A stretch of DNA of 39,018 bases from Nitrospirota bacterium (GCA_021813405.1 JAKAKS010000039.1:43451-82468), one strand, 5' to 3'. Positions 1 to 9,712 are shown, numbered from the stretch's first letter. Notes: a model not told the origin generated them from the sequence alone. Translations and numbers: made by a program.

Positions 1-1586
1 TCTATTTTTTCTATTTCAAACTGATCATTTTCTATCACAGCCCGATTAACAACTGGCAATTCACCAATTGGCGCTTTCAAGGGGAAGAAGGCGTGGTGCT
101 GGCATGGGCGCAGCAGATACTTAAGGGACGGGTTTACGGCAGGGACTTTCTCTCTCCGTATGGCCCGATGCTGCTGTATCCGGTTGCATGGCTGATGAAG
201 CTGACCGGCCCCTCCGTAATCATGCCCAGGGTGTACACGTTCTTTCTTGATTTTGCCGCGTACGCCATAACCATAGTTTTTTTGCACAAGACAGTAAGGA
301 CCAGGACGGTCTTCATTTTTGCATCCTTGATGACATTTATTATATTCTTCTCGTTCGACCCGTTTTCCGTAAACAGAACTTTCCTGCGCTTTACCCTTGG
401 ATTGCTCCCGATTTTGCTGGCCTATATCTATATTGAATCCGGCAAAAAAATATTCCCGTTTCTTGCCGGGCTGGTTGCAGGCCAAAGCCTGCTTTTCAGC
501 CAGGAGGCAGGCATCTGTTCCGTTCTGGCCGTGGCAGCCGCGTTTGCGCTTTCTTTCATAAAGGACCGCCGCGCCGGCGGTTCTGGCCGTGGCAGCCTGG
601 CCGCAGCGGGATGGTTTGCGCTTTTTACGGTTGTATCTGTTGCTCCAATGCTCGCGTATTTTTCCGCAAACGGAGGCCTTGGCACTTTTTTCGGCGCCAT
701 AACCCTTTTCCCAAGGCTCTTTGCAATCGGCTTCGGGGATATCCCGTTCACCGATTTCGTCAATTTTGTGCGCCATCCATTTTCAGGCGGGCTGCTTGCG
801 TTCTGGGCGATACTTATATACGCCCTCACAGCCGTTTGCCTGTTGCCTTTTCTGGTCCTAGGTTTCAATAAGCGGCATATCCTGATAACTTCCATGCTGG
901 TATTCGGTGCCTTGCTTTACCGTTCCGCCCTTGGCAGGTCCGACTTCCTGCATGTTTTAAATGCCGCGCACCCTGCCTTTCTGCTGGCATTTCTTTTCAT
1001 AGATGATGCGGTGTGCCGTATTTCATGGGGCGCGCCGGGGTACAGGAAGGCCGCTGGCGGCGTGATGCTGGCCGTGCTGTTGGCGTCCATGGGGTTACTT
1101 ATGTCCAGACCTTGGTTTGTAAGCATGGCGGAAGAATCCGCCAAATCTGTTTTCAATGACAGCAGATTTTCCGTTGGGGGCGGGTACACGTTAAACGAAA
1201 TAGCCCGTGCGGGCAACAGCAGATGGGACAGAGGGCTTGCCGAATCGATTTCGGAGGTGCAGGATTTCCTCCGGCAGAACCTGAAACCCGGCGACAAGGT
1301 CTACTTCTTCCCCAACGACGCCGCATTTTATTTCCTGTTCAATCTAGATTGTCCCGTCAAGCACGTGATAGCGTTTAACGCGGCCACCACGACACAGCGG
1401 GCGGAACTCATCTTGGACCTGGAGAAGAACAGGCCCGAATTCCTTGTTTATGATAAAACGACATACCGGGTGGACAAAATCCCGGAGACCGTTTATGCGC
1501 CGGAGGTGGTTCAGTACCTCAATAGCAAGTACAGGCCCGTGGCCGAAACGGAGGACTTCATATTTGCAAGGCGTATTGCCCCTTAA
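1..1586 (+). CDS. GT-C-type membrane glycosyltransferase-like protein, 5' truncated by window edge
   Basis: The reading frame is open from base 3 to the stop at 1584-1586, so the true start lies before the window. The GTG codons at 93 and 96 are probably internal. Just before them the frame encodes F-Q-G-E-E-G, and after them comes L-A-W-A-Q-Q-I-L-K-G-R-V-Y-G-R-D-F-L-S. That is the acidic first-loop pattern and 'aQilkG.vpyrDF' stretch of PMT/ArnT-like GT-C enzymes, which use a polyprenyl-phosphate sugar donor. Many hydrophobic segments follow. A soluble C-terminal part (about the last 120 residues) contains L-K-P-G-D-K-V-Y-F-F-P-N-D, common in this family. The substrate cannot be told. It converges on the next gene with a 12-nt gap. 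The family call rests on pattern, not on a catalytic residue proven here. Confidence 0.7.
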   Translation, partial: YFFYFKLIIFYHSPINNWQFTNWRFQGEEGVVLAWAQQILKGRVYGRDFLSPYGPMLLYPVAWLMKLTGPSVIMPRVYTFFLDFAAYAITIVFLHKTVRTRTVFIFASLMTFIIFFSFDPFSVNRTFLRFTLGLLPILLAYIYIESGKKIFPFLAGLVAGQSLLFSQEAGICSVLAVAAAFALSFIKDRRAGGSGRGSLAAAGWFALFTVVSVAPMLAYFSANGGLGTFFGAITLFPRLFAIGFGDIPFTDFVNFVRHPFSGGLLAFWAILIYALTAVCLLPFLVLGFNKRHILITSMLVFGALLYRSALGRSDFLHVLNAAHPAFLLAFLFIDDAVCRISWGAPGYRKAAGGVMLAVLLASMGLLMSRPWFVSMAEESAKSVFNDSRFSVGGGYTLNEIARAGNSRWDRGLAESISEVQDFLRQNLKPGDKVYFFPNDAAFYFLFNLDCPVKHVIAFNAATTTQRAELILDLEKNRPEFLVYDKTTYRVDKIPETVYAPEVVQYLNSKYRPVAETEDFIFARRIAP

Positions 1587-1598
1587 GCGGGGCAGCCG

Positions 1599-2045
1599 CT
1601 ATTTCTTGGCTTTCTTCAGCTTTGTCCGCTTCACAACGGTTATTATAGAGAGGGCCTTCCCGCCGTAGACATTCCGCTCTATCGTAATATAGTTTTGCGG
1701 TGCTTTTGGAGTGCCCCGGACAATTATGTAGTACATGAAATTTTTTCCGTTTTTTTGCCGGATTAGTTTTTTCCTGAGCCTTCTTTTGTAATAAATGGCC
1801 ACCTTGGCCGGCTTGTCCAAGGACTCAAATACATACATCTTCTGCCCCGGCTGGCTGAGCGCGCCAAGATGCTCCAGATATTTTGCGCCTGGATATATGG
1901 GCACACCCATCTCCCTGACCAATTTGGCCTGGGAGTTATTAACGGGAGCAACGGGCCGGGATTTCTGGGCGGCAGGGGCAATCGCGGTCATTAAAAAGAA
2001 GGCTGCGATGAATATACCTGTAAGGGCCGGTGTTCTTTTAAGCAT
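1599..2045 (-). CDS. small secreted protein of unknown function
   Basis: 148 residues. The N-terminus has a basic start (M-L-K-R-T), a hydrophobic core and A-P-A-A near residues 24-27, which looks like a Sec signal peptide cleaved at A-x-A. The mature part has V-P-I-Y-P-G-A near residue 49, a phrase seen in uncharacterised periplasmic proteins, then K-M-Y-V-F-E-S and a very basic, lysine-rich tail. An AGGAGA Shine-Dalgarno site lies about 6 nt before the ATG. It sits 34 nt after panD as the probable last gene of the glm/uvrD/gatC/panD run. No enzymatic motif was recognised and no function is proposed. Confidence 0.7.
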   Translation of the reverse strand: MLKRTPALTGIFIAAFFLMTAIAPAAQKSRPVAPVNNSQAKLVREMGVPIYPGAKYLEHLGALSQPGQKMYVFESLDKPAKVAIYYKRRLRKKLIRQKNGKNFMYYIIVRGTPKAPQNYITIERNVYGGKALSIITVVKRTKLKKAKK

Positions 2046-2079
2046 CGGGGTCTCCTTATGTTTTTGGGTTTTGTTTTTT

Positions 2080-2421
2080 TTAGAGAGGCCGGTTGGATTC
2101 GTCCACTTTGACGATAACAGGCTTGAAACCGGCCAGCTCGCCCTCTGAGAGGTACACGTAGCTGAAAATTATCACCCGGTCTCCCACCAGCCCTTTGCGC
2201 GCGGTAGGCCCGTTCAGACAAATTTCGCCGGGTCCGCCGGGAATGACGTATGTCTCGAACCGCTCACCGTTTGAGAGATTACTGACATGCACCTGCTCAT
2301 AAGGCATTATGCCGGTTTTGTCCAGCAGGGCGGAATCTATAGTTATGCTGCCCTCGTAATGCAGATTGGATTCCGTAACGCGGGCCATATGCAGTTTTGC
2401 TTTAAGAAAACACCTGAGCAT
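2080..2421 (-). CDS. panD: aspartate 1-decarboxylase (pantothenate pathway), proenzyme
   Basis: 113 residues, close to the usual length of PanD. The enzyme decarboxylates L-aspartate to beta-alanine for pantothenate and CoA synthesis. The proenzyme cuts itself between Gly24 and Ser25, and Ser25 becomes the pyruvoyl cofactor; here the site is Y-E-G-S-I-T-I-D, with G24-S25 exactly placed. Other family blocks are the start M-L-R-C-F-L-K-A-K-L-H, then E-R-F-E-T-Y-V-I, and I-C-L-N-G-P-T-A-R-K followed by G-D-R-V-I-I-F-S-Y. It begins 3 nt after the gatC stop, so translation is probably coupled. No strong Shine-Dalgarno site is visible. Confidence 0.96.
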   Translation of the reverse strand: MLRCFLKAKLHMARVTESNLHYEGSITIDSALLDKTGIMPYEQVHVSNLSNGERFETYVIPGGPGEICLNGPTARKGLVGDRVIIFSYVYLSEGELAGFKPVIVKVDESNRPL

Positions 2422-2424
2422 TTT

Positions 2425-2712
2425 TTACTCTATTATCTTGGGTACTCGGTAAAAACCGTCTTTAGGATCGGGGGCGTTTGCAAGCGCCTCCTCGTTTGGC
2501 ATGGAAGTGGCATTCTTGTCTGGCCTGGTTACATTGGAAAGGTCCAAAACGTGCGACGTAGGCGGCACATCCTTTGTGTCTGCCTCATTTAGCTTGTTCA
2601 CGTATTCAAGTATTCCAGCAAGCTGGGCGCTGTACGTTTCAAGTTCCCCGGCCGTAAGGGCCAGCCTTGAAAGCCTCGCTACCTTTTCTACGTCTTTTAT
2701 TTTTATGCCCAT
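2425..2712 (-). CDS. gatC: Asp-tRNA(Asn)/Glu-tRNA(Gln) amidotransferase subunit C
   Basis: 95 residues, the usual GatC length. GatC is the small stabilising subunit of the GatCAB complex that converts Glu-tRNA(Gln) or Asp-tRNA(Asn) to the amidated form. Family features seen are K-D-V-E-K-V-A-R-L-S-R-L-A-L at the N-terminus, the L-x-x-I-L-E-Y-V-x-x-L helix, V-P-P-T-S-H-V-L near the middle, and the ending D-G-F-Y-R-V-P-K-I-I-E. An AGGAAGG Shine-Dalgarno site precedes the ATG. gatA and gatB are not adjacent; the neighbours are uvrD/pcrA upstream and panD downstream. Confidence 0.95.
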   Translation of the reverse strand: MGIKIKDVEKVARLSRLALTAGELETYSAQLAGILEYVNKLNEADTKDVPPTSHVLDLSNVTRPDKNATSMPNEEALANAPDPKDGFYRVPKIIE

Positions 2713-2734
2713 CGGTCTGCCTTCCTGCTGGTTG

Positions 2735-4825
2735 TCAGTGTATTTTTTCCAGATGCGCGAATTTAAGATTCAGTTTTTTAAGCCCTATGCTGGGGAAATT
2801 GACCGTGACCTTGGCGTCGTCGCCTTCGCCATAGCAATCCCTTACAATGCCAACCCCCCACTTTGAATGCTTCACCCGCGTGCCGGTAACATAGGGCAGC
2901 GGCGCCGGGGCGGGCCTGAACACCTCTTCCTTTCGGGCCGCCTGCGGAGGTGCTTTCTCTATCGTTTTATAACAACTCTTGGGTATATCCTGAAGGAAAC
3001 GGGAGGGCTTCTGTTCCTTCAGCTTGTCAAATAGCCTTCTCTTCCTTGCGCCAGTGAGAATCAGTATGTCCCTCGCCCTGGTCATGCCGACATAGAGAAG
3101 CCTTCTTTCCTCAGCCAGTTCCTCCGGCGCCTTGGCCTTAAAGTACGGAAGAAGCCCCTCTTCCATCCCGGCCACAAACACCACGGGGAATTCAAGCCCC
3201 TTGGCGCAGTGAAGCGTAATAAGCCGAACGTGCCCTTCCGCGGAGCTTTCCTCGGAGCCTGATGCAAGGGACAGTTTGTCCGCAAACTCCTTTACGTCCT
3301 TGCCGGCAGCTGACGCGATAAACTCTTTTACGTTTTCAGCCCTGGGCTCGTCCAGGTCTGTCATGTAACCGGTGCTCTCCACTATGGCCTTCAGGAGCTC
3401 CGCCGCGTCCTTGTAACGCCTGGAAGACAGGCCTTCCATAAGCGATATGAAGGATTCCAGCTTTTCCTTCATTGTTACCATAAGCCCGTTTGCCTTCAGA
3501 AGCCCCTTTATGGAGGCATACAGGCTCAGGCTCTTTTTCTTGGCGTTCTGTTCCACCTTTGACAGGGTAGAGGCCCCTATGCCCCTGGGCGGGCAATTTA
3601 TTATCCTCCTGAGGGCTACGTTATCATCCTTGTTTACAACCAGCTTGAGATAACCGGCAAGGTCCTTTATCTCCTTACGCTGATAGAAGCTTACCCCGCC
3701 CATCACCTTGAACGGTATACCCTCGGACTGGAACCTGTCTTCAAGCGCGCGCGACTGGCTGTTTATCCTGTACAGGACGGCAAAATCGCCGTAGCCGTAA
3801 GTGTTTTTGAGGAAGAACTCGCGGATCATCCTTGCTATATGCCTGGCCTCTTCCTCCTCGGAATTCAGCCAGAAGAAGCAGATGTCCTCGCCCTGCCCGT
3901 TTTTGGCCTGCAGGTCTTTTCCCATCCGCTTTGAATTCTTGCTCACGATGCCGCCGGAAACGTCCAGTATCTTCTGGGTGCAGCGGTAGCTCTGGTCCAG
4001 CCTTATTACTTTTGCGCCCGGGAAATCATTTTCGAAATTAAGCATATTGTTAAGCTCGCCTCCACGCAGCCTGCATATGCTCTGGTCGTCGTCACCGGCC
4101 ACGCAGATATTGCCCTGGGGCCTGGCCAGCAGCTTAAGCAGTTTGTATTGCGCGGGGTTGGTGTCCTGGAACTCATCTACCAGTATATGCTCAAACATCT
4201 TGCGGTAGCGGTCCAGCACCGCAGGCTCGTTTTCAAACAGCTTTATCACAAGCATTACAAGATCATCAAAGTCCAGAGCGTTACTCTTACGGAGTTCGTC
4301 CTGGTATCTCATGTAAACCTTGGCCAGCCGCTCCTCAAAACCAAACCCGTCGGATTTAGCCACGAATTCCTTCGGCTCTATCAGTGACGATTTAAGGTTG
4401 CTTATTTTCGAGAGCACTCCTTTATAGAGTGCCTCGTAAAGGTTCAGGTCCTTAAGGATGTGCCTGATGAGGTTAAGCTGGTCCTCGTCGTCATAAATGG
4501 AAAAATCCGGCGAGTAGCCCAGCGCGGATATCTCCTTGCGGAGGATGCGGACGCATTGTGAATGGAATGTGCCAATCCAGCACTGTTTAAGGTCCTTGCC
4601 TACCTGGCCGGCTATCCCGGACCTCATCTCATCGGCTGCCCTATTAGTATACGTGACAGCCAGAACCGAACAGGGAGAAGCCTTTTTAACCAGGTTTGCA
4701 AACCTGCAGGTTATGATCCTTGTTTTGCCGCTCCCCGCGCCGGCCAATACCATAAGAGGCCCTTTGGTGTGCAGGACGGCTTCTTTTTGCCCAGGGTTGA
4801 GCTCAGATGTCAGATTTTTTGACAT
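2735..4825 (-). CDS. UvrD/PcrA-type superfamily 1 DNA helicase
   Basis: 696 residues; a 3'-5' ATP-dependent helicase of the UvrD/PcrA/Rep group, acting in repair and replication restart. The Q-motif region L-N-P-G-Q-K-E-A-V is at 9-17 and Walker A G-A-G-S-G-K-T at 29-35. Motif II is V-D-E-F-Q-D-T-N, motif III G-D-D-D-Q-S-I-C-R-L-R-G, and motif VI R-R-L-L-Y-V-G-M-T-R-A-R. The C-terminus (G-T-R-V-K-H-S-K-W-G-V-G...) is the small Tudor-like domain typical of PcrA/UvrD. The protein is slightly short for the family, within normal range. No Shine-Dalgarno site is visible; a TAATAT hexamer ends 9 nt before the ATG, weakly suggesting its own promoter. A 127-nt AT-rich gap separates it from glmS. Motifs do not separate PcrA from UvrD. 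Confidence 0.95.
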   Translation of the reverse strand: MSKNLTSELNPGQKEAVLHTKGPLMVLAGAGSGKTRIITCRFANLVKKASPCSVLAVTYTNRAADEMRSGIAGQVGKDLKQCWIGTFHSQCVRILRKEISALGYSPDFSIYDDEDQLNLIRHILKDLNLYEALYKGVLSKISNLKSSLIEPKEFVAKSDGFGFEERLAKVYMRYQDELRKSNALDFDDLVMLVIKLFENEPAVLDRYRKMFEHILVDEFQDTNPAQYKLLKLLARPQGNICVAGDDDQSICRLRGGELNNMLNFENDFPGAKVIRLDQSYRCTQKILDVSGGIVSKNSKRMGKDLQAKNGQGEDICFFWLNSEEEEARHIARMIREFFLKNTYGYGDFAVLYRINSQSRALEDRFQSEGIPFKVMGGVSFYQRKEIKDLAGYLKLVVNKDDNVALRRIINCPPRGIGASTLSKVEQNAKKKSLSLYASIKGLLKANGLMVTMKEKLESFISLMEGLSSRRYKDAAELLKAIVESTGYMTDLDEPRAENVKEFIASAAGKDVKEFADKLSLASGSEESSAEGHVRLITLHCAKGLEFPVVFVAGMEEGLLPYFKAKAPEELAEERRLLYVGMTRARDILILTGARKRRLFDKLKEQKPSRFLQDIPKSCYKTIEKAPPQAARKEEVFRPAPAPLPYVTGTRVKHSKWGVGIVRDCYGEGDDAKVTVNFPSIGLKKLNLKFAHLEKIH

Positions 4826-4952
4826 GGGCGCGTGATATTAAATTAACATAATTCTTTGATTTTTTTCCACTTTTTAAAAAACAGGCAAACTCTTTTAAAC
4901 AAGGGTTCATATTTAATTCAAATTTCATCGGCACTTTACATCAAAGCCATCA

Positions 4953-6788
4953 TTATTCCACAGTTACGCTTTTGGCCAGGTTTCTTGGCTGGTCCACATC
5001 GCAACCCCTGTGCACGCCTATATAGTAGGCAAGCAATTGCAGGGGAATGGCCATCAGTATAGGCAAAAGATACGGATTGGTTCCAGGAACGCAGAATACG
5101 TTTTCCGGGGCGGCCCCGAACTCCCGCGCATCTTCGGAATCAGTTACTATCAGGATATCTGCGTTTCTGCTTTTTACCTCTTCCAGATTGGAGAGGGCCT
5201 TCTCCTTAAGCGCCCCATGTGCGGGGATCAGAAAAAGCACCGGCATGTCCTTGTCTATGAGGGCTATGGGGCCGTGCTTCATCTCCCCGGCGGCATAACC
5301 TTCGGCATGTATGTAGGATATCTCCTTCAATTTAAGCGCACCTTCCAGAGCCACCGGATAATTTATCCCCCTGCCAAGGAACAGGAAATGGTCCTTCTTT
5401 ATAAACTTTTTACCCATCTCTTCCAGTTGGGCCTTCTGATTAAGTATCCGCTCGATCTTGTCGGGTATGCACATCAGTTCCTGAAGCATGGCGCCGGATT
5501 CTTCAGCGGTGATCTTATTCAAGGCCCGCGCAAATGATATGGAAAGCAGGTACATTGCGGCAAGCTGTGCGCTAAACGTTTTGGTAGAGGCCACCCCGAT
5601 CTCCGGTCCGCTTCTTGTAAAAAAAACCGCGTCTGCGCCTCTGGCCGCAGTGCTGCCGGTAACGTTTGTTATCGAAAGGGTAAACGCTCCGCTCTGCTTC
5701 GCCAGTTTCTGTGCGGCAAGCGTATCGGCCGTTTCGCCGGATTGGGTAACTGATATAAACAGGTCATCCGGTCTTATTACCGGGCTTCTGTACCTATACT
5801 CCGAGGCAATGTCCACCTCAACCGGCACGGATGCCAGCGGCTCTATCATGTATCTTGCCGCCAGGCCGGCGTGCCAGGATGTGCCGCATGCGGCTATCAT
5901 CACCTTTTTCCTGGATTCCAGGAGCCCTTCGGGCATCCCGAAAAAGGACGTTGCCACCTCTCCTTTTTCTGGCTCTATGCGCCCCCTGATGGTGTCCGCG
6001 ATGGCATGCGGCTGCTCGTGAATCTCCTTCAGCATGTAATGCTTGTAACCGTCTTTCCCCGCCATGCCGGGCATCCATTGCAGAACCATGGGCTTTCTGT
6101 TTGACGGCACGCCCCCCGGGCCGATCAGCCGGTACCCTTCCGGGGTTATGACAACAGCTTCCCCGTCCTCCAGAAACAGGGCCTTTTTGGTGTGCGCCAG
6201 GAAGGCAGAGGCGTCCGAACCGATAAAATATTCATCAAGGCCCACGCCTATGGCAAGCGGGCTGTCTTTTTTCACGCCTATTATTTTGCCCGGCTCGCTC
6301 TCGTCCATTACGGCCAGCGCGTACGCGCCCTTCAGTTCCTTTACAGCCTCAAGCACGGCATTTTCAAAAGGCAGGGAGCGGGAGTATTTGCAGATGAGGT
6401 GGCAGATTACCTCCGTGTCGGTTTCGGATTTGAAGTTGAAACCCTCCGCCATCAGGTCCTTTTTAAGCTGTATATAATTTTCGATTATCCCGTTGTGGAC
6501 AAGCACCGTCCCGCCGGACTGGTGAGGATGGGCGTTTCTTTCGGACGGCCCCCCGTGGGTGGCCCACCTTGTATGCCCGATGGACGTGGTGGAACGCGGC
6601 TGTGGATTTTGTGAGATCAGGGCCTCCAGCTGCCTTATCTTGCCAGCACACCGGACTACCTTCACCCCATTGTCTTCCATGAAGGCCACGCCAGCAGAGT
6701 CGTACCCGCGGTATTCGAGGAGTTTAAGCCCTTCAAGGATAATGGGTACGGCGCTTCTTTTGCCAGTGTAGCCTACAATCCCGCACAT
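4953..6788 (-). CDS. glmS: glutamine--fructose-6-phosphate aminotransferase (isomerizing)
   Basis: 611 residues, full length. GlmS makes glucosamine-6-phosphate from fructose-6-phosphate and glutamine, the first step towards UDP-GlcNAc. The start M-C-G-I-V-G-Y leaves Cys2 as the N-terminal nucleophile of the class II glutaminase domain (about 1-240), followed by L-L-E-Y-R-G-Y-D-S-A-G. Two SIS domains follow, with A-A-C-G-T-S-W-H-A-G, S-V-T-Q-S-G-E-T-A-D-T and A-S-T-K-T-F-S-A-Q. The C-terminus P-R-N-L-A-K-S-V-T-V-E is the conserved tail. A GGAGG site lies 12 nt before the ATG. It follows glmU by 24 nt, so both ends of amino-sugar synthesis are co-transcribed. No glmS ribozyme-like leader is evident in this short gap. 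Confidence 0.98.
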   Translation of the reverse strand: MCGIVGYTGKRSAVPIILEGLKLLEYRGYDSAGVAFMEDNGVKVVRCAGKIRQLEALISQNPQPRSTTSIGHTRWATHGGPSERNAHPHQSGGTVLVHNGIIENYIQLKKDLMAEGFNFKSETDTEVICHLICKYSRSLPFENAVLEAVKELKGAYALAVMDESEPGKIIGVKKDSPLAIGVGLDEYFIGSDASAFLAHTKKALFLEDGEAVVITPEGYRLIGPGGVPSNRKPMVLQWMPGMAGKDGYKHYMLKEIHEQPHAIADTIRGRIEPEKGEVATSFFGMPEGLLESRKKVMIAACGTSWHAGLAARYMIEPLASVPVEVDIASEYRYRSPVIRPDDLFISVTQSGETADTLAAQKLAKQSGAFTLSITNVTGSTAARGADAVFFTRSGPEIGVASTKTFSAQLAAMYLLSISFARALNKITAEESGAMLQELMCIPDKIERILNQKAQLEEMGKKFIKKDHFLFLGRGINYPVALEGALKLKEISYIHAEGYAAGEMKHGPIALIDKDMPVLFLIPAHGALKEKALSNLEEVKSRNADILIVTDSEDAREFGAAPENVFCVPGTNPYLLPILMAIPLQLLAYYIGVHRGCDVDQPRNLAKSVTVE

Positions 6789-6812
6789 TTTATAGCCAGG
6801 CCTCCATAGACT

Positions 6813-8249
6813 TTATTTGCCTTCCTTCTTTTTAACGAGTTTTTTTTCTCTTCTTGTGGCCCAGCCCTCTACGTTCTTCTGCTCCATCCTGTTTATTGCC
6901 AGAGCGCCCGGCGGCACATCCTTTGTTACTGTGGAGCCGGCGGCAATGTAAGAGCCTTTGCCAACTTTTACAGGGGCAACCAGCTGCGAATCGCTGCCCA
7001 CGAAAACGCCATTGCCGATTACGGTTTTGTTCTTGTTCATGCCGTCATAATTGCAGGTGATTGTTCCCGCCCCCACGTTTACCCCCTTGCCGACTTCTGC
7101 GTCCCCTATATACGCGAGGTGCATGGCCTTGGTGCCCTGGCCTATAAGCGAATTTTTTATCTCCACAAAATTGCCGATTGCCGCACCCCGGCCTATAACC
7201 GCGCCTGGCCTGAGATGGGCAAACGGCCCTACGCGGGCACCCGCACCTACCCTGGCTGCCTCCACCACCGATGAATCCTTTATCACAGACCCTTCCCCGA
7301 TGGCGCTGTCCACTATACGGGCGTTGGGATAAATAACACAGCCTTTGCCTATGGACGTGCTTCCTTCAAGGTAAACATTTGGATAAATGACCGCGCCGGG
7401 CGCAATCCGTACCCTGGCATCAATAAATACCGCGGAAGGATCGATAAACCGCACGCCATCTGATGCAAAGCCCTTTACAAGCGCCGCCCTCAGCACGGCC
7501 TCCGCCCGCCCAAGTTCCGAAGGCGTGTTGACACCAGCAAGTTCCTCTTCCGGCCCGGCAACATAAGCACCCGCCATCAGCCCTTCCTTAAGGACAATCT
7601 CAAGCAGGTCCGTGATGTAATATTCGCCGTTTTTAGAGTTCGGTTTTATCATCGGCAACAACTTCAGGGCCGCAGGCTCAATCACGTAAAGCCCGCTGTT
7701 TACCTCGTTTATGCCTGCATCCTCTTCCCGAAGTTCCGAATTTTCAATTATCCGCACCGGCCTGCCTTCAGGGTCCCTTTTTATCCTTCCGTATGCGCCG
7801 GGCTCGCAGGCCAAAAAAGTTCCTATGCTAAGAGCGTTACCCTGCCTGGCGTGCAACGACACCAGCCTTTTTATCGTCTCCGGCCTTACAAGCGGAAAGT
7901 CCCCATTCAACACCACAAGACTGCCATTTATCCGGCCAAATTCATTAATGGCGCAGGACACCGCATGAGCAGTGCCCATCGGCTTTTCCTGGAATGCAAA
8001 CTCAAGCGGCAGAGCCGCTTTTTTACCAAACTGGTGCGCCTCAAGCGCGCCTTTGATTTCGTTAAGGTATTTACCGGCCACAATCACCACACGCGCCGGT
8101 TTCAAAGAGAGAGCGGAACTAACCGGATAAGATATCATCGGGGCGCCAAGTACCGGATGCAGCACCTTGGGCAGGGCAGACTTCATCCTCTTCCCGGCCC
8201 CGCCGGCCAGCACCGCAAAATACAGCGGCCTGCCCCCCTTCTTTTTCAT
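6813..8249 (-). CDS. glmU: bifunctional UDP-GlcNAc pyrophosphorylase / glucosamine-1-P acetyltransferase
   Basis: 478 residues, normal for GlmU. It acetylates glucosamine-1-phosphate and then transfers UMP to give UDP-GlcNAc for peptidoglycan and LPS. The N-terminal nucleotidyltransferase domain has L-A-G-G-A-G-K-R-M-K-S-A-L-P-K-V-L-H, with the basic residue and lysine of the signature, and V-N-S-G-L-Y-V. The C-terminal half is a left-handed beta-helix of imperfect hexapeptides (for example V-I-Y-P-N-A-R-I), with the acetyltransferase pieces H-L-R-P-G-A, I-G-N-F-V-E-I-K-N-S, H-L-A-Y-I-G-D-A and T-I-T-C-N-Y-D-G. Its ATG overlaps the DUF502 stop by one base (TAATG). Confidence 0.97.
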   Translation of the reverse strand: MKKKGGRPLYFAVLAGGAGKRMKSALPKVLHPVLGAPMISYPVSSALSLKPARVVIVAGKYLNEIKGALEAHQFGKKAALPLEFAFQEKPMGTAHAVSCAINEFGRINGSLVVLNGDFPLVRPETIKRLVSLHARQGNALSIGTFLACEPGAYGRIKRDPEGRPVRIIENSELREEDAGINEVNSGLYVIEPAALKLLPMIKPNSKNGEYYITDLLEIVLKEGLMAGAYVAGPEEELAGVNTPSELGRAEAVLRAALVKGFASDGVRFIDPSAVFIDARVRIAPGAVIYPNVYLEGSTSIGKGCVIYPNARIVDSAIGEGSVIKDSSVVEAARVGAGARVGPFAHLRPGAVIGRGAAIGNFVEIKNSLIGQGTKAMHLAYIGDAEVGKGVNVGAGTITCNYDGMNKNKTVIGNGVFVGSDSQLVAPVKVGKGSYIAAGSTVTKDVPPGALAINRMEQKNVEGWATRREKKLVKKKEGK

Positions 8250-8866
8250 TAATGGACCGCTTCCCTCAGCATATCCGGCGTGGCAATGCCGCCGGACAGG
8301 ATTATCTTTACTCCGTCTTCCACGGCTATATCCGTGCAGAAGACATCATCCGGCTTGAAAAGGGCCACCTCTCCAAGGTAAAGGTTATTGGTGGGTATGT
8401 ATATCGCCTGCAAAGGCTCGGTCCTGCCGTCGCTGAAGCATCTTGTTGTGCCCTCCCTTGTAAGAAAGCCGAATGCGTAAACGCCCGGCCTTGGATACTG
8501 TACGATAACGAATTTTTTAAAGCTGGATGATTTTGAAAAAGCGTCCATTATCGATTTTACAGGAGAGTAAACGCTTCTGAATACAGGTATGTTCATAAGA
8601 TATTTTTCAACAGCCTTTATCACCTTGTTGCCAATAACGTTTGTGGAGACGGTCCCTGCTATGAATATAAGGACGATGGCGGAAATAAACCCCATCCCCT
8701 CCACATGCCTGCCAAACAACCTGTCGTAAACCGGGCCCAGTATCCCGTCAATGCTCTTGAAAATCCAGATAAGCACCACAACGCTTACAAGCGCAGGCAC
8801 GGTAACAAAAAGCCCTGCAAAGAATTTGCGCCTGAACGTGGCCCTTAAAGAAAGATGATGGTTCAC
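8249..8866 (-). CDS. DUF502 family membrane protein
   Basis: 205 residues, matching the DUF502 family of two-helix membrane proteins of unknown function. The first hydrophobic segment is at about 17-37 ([14 protein letters not shown]) and the second at about 60-80. Family phrases seen are [32 protein letters not shown] and [11 protein letters not shown]. It starts with GTG, and the GTGA overlap with the yebC stop implies coupled translation; it also overlaps the glmU start. Co-transcription with glmU/glmS hints at an envelope role, but that is inference from position only. Confidence 0.88.
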   Translation of the reverse strand: MNHHLSLRATFRRKFFAGLFVTVPALVSVVVLIWIFKSIDGILGPVYDRLFGRHVEGMGFISAIVLIFIAGTVSTNVIGNKVIKAVEKYLMNIPVFRSVYSPVKSIMDAFSKSSSFKKFVIVQYPRPGVYAFGFLTREGTTRCFSDGRTEPLQAIYIPTNNLYLGEVALFKPDDVFCTDIAVEDGVKIILSGGIATPDMLREAVH

Positions 8867-9615
8867 GAGGCCGTGTCCATGATCTCCTGTGGCATTTCGG
8901 AATTCGAGTAGACGTTCTGCACGTCTTCATTGTCCTCGAGGGCATCGATAAGCCTGGCCAGCTGCGCGGCCGCGTTCTTGTCCACCGGCACGTAGTTTTT
9001 TGGGAGCATGGTCACCTCGGCCATTTCCACCGCTATGGAATTCTTCACAAGGGCCTCTTTAATGCCCGAAAAATCCTCGGGGGCGGTCACTATCTCGTAG
9101 CTTTCCTCGGCCGGGTCATTTTTCATATCCAGCGCCCCGGCGTCCAGGGCAACGCTCATAACCGAATCCTCATCGGCCTTGCTTTTGTCCACAAGAATGT
9201 AGCCGCGTTTTTCGAATATCCAGGAAACGCACCCCGCCTCGCCCATGGCGCCGTTGTTTTTTGACATCAGGTGCCTCAGTTCGGAGACGGTGCGGTTTTT
9301 GTTGTCCGTAAGCGTTTCAATCAGTATGGCGGTGCCGCCAGGGCCGTAGCCCTCGTATGTCACTTCCTCATAGCTTGCACCGGGCAGCTCACCCGTCCCC
9401 TTGAGGATGGCCCTCTTTACGTTCTCCTGGGGCATGTTGATCTCTTTGGCCTTTTCAATAACAGTTTTAAGGCGCGCATTCCCCGCGGGGTCTCCCCCAC
9501 CAAGCCTGGCGGCCACCGAGATTTCCTTGGCCAGCTTGGAGAATGCCTTCCCCTTCTTTACGTCGGTTGCGGCCTTCTTATGCTTGATCTGCGCCCATTT
9601 TGAATGTCCTGACAT
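8863..9615 (-). CDS. YebC/PmpR family transcriptional/translation-associated regulator
   Basis: 250 residues, the standard length. The start [14 protein letters not shown] is diagnostic. Further family blocks are [37 protein letters not shown] and the late D-V-Q-N-V-Y-S-N. YebC-type proteins bind DNA or relieve ribosome stalling, depending on the member; this one cannot be assigned. It heads the minus-strand run into DUF502, glmU and glmS. A GGAGG sits 16 nt before the ATG, a little far. A TAAAAT hexamer with a weak upstream partner lies about 100 nt upstream. ruvC, the common neighbour, is not here. Confidence 0.95.
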   Translation of the reverse strand: MSGHSKWAQIKHKKAATDVKKGKAFSKLAKEISVAARLGGGDPAGNARLKTVIEKAKEINMPQENVKRAILKGTGELPGASYEEVTYEGYGPGGTAILIETLTDNKNRTVSELRHLMSKNNGAMGEAGCVSWIFEKRGYILVDKSKADEDSVMSVALDAGALDMKNDPAEESYEIVTAPEDFSGIKEALVKNSIAVEMAEVTMLPKNYVPVDKNAAAQLARLIDALEDNEDVQNVYSNSEMPQEIMDTAS

Positions 9616-9712
9616 GGGTCTTTCGAATCAGCCTCCGTTTATTTTTTTCTTGTTAGCAGTTCGGGGTCCACCGGCCTGTTCCCAATTGAATGTCCACAGA
9701 CCCCATCGGGGT

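Noticed and set aside
9699..9712. CCCCATCGGGG as a terminator
   Set aside because: The stem is very short, there is no plus-strand gene upstream, and there is no U tract on the minus strand.
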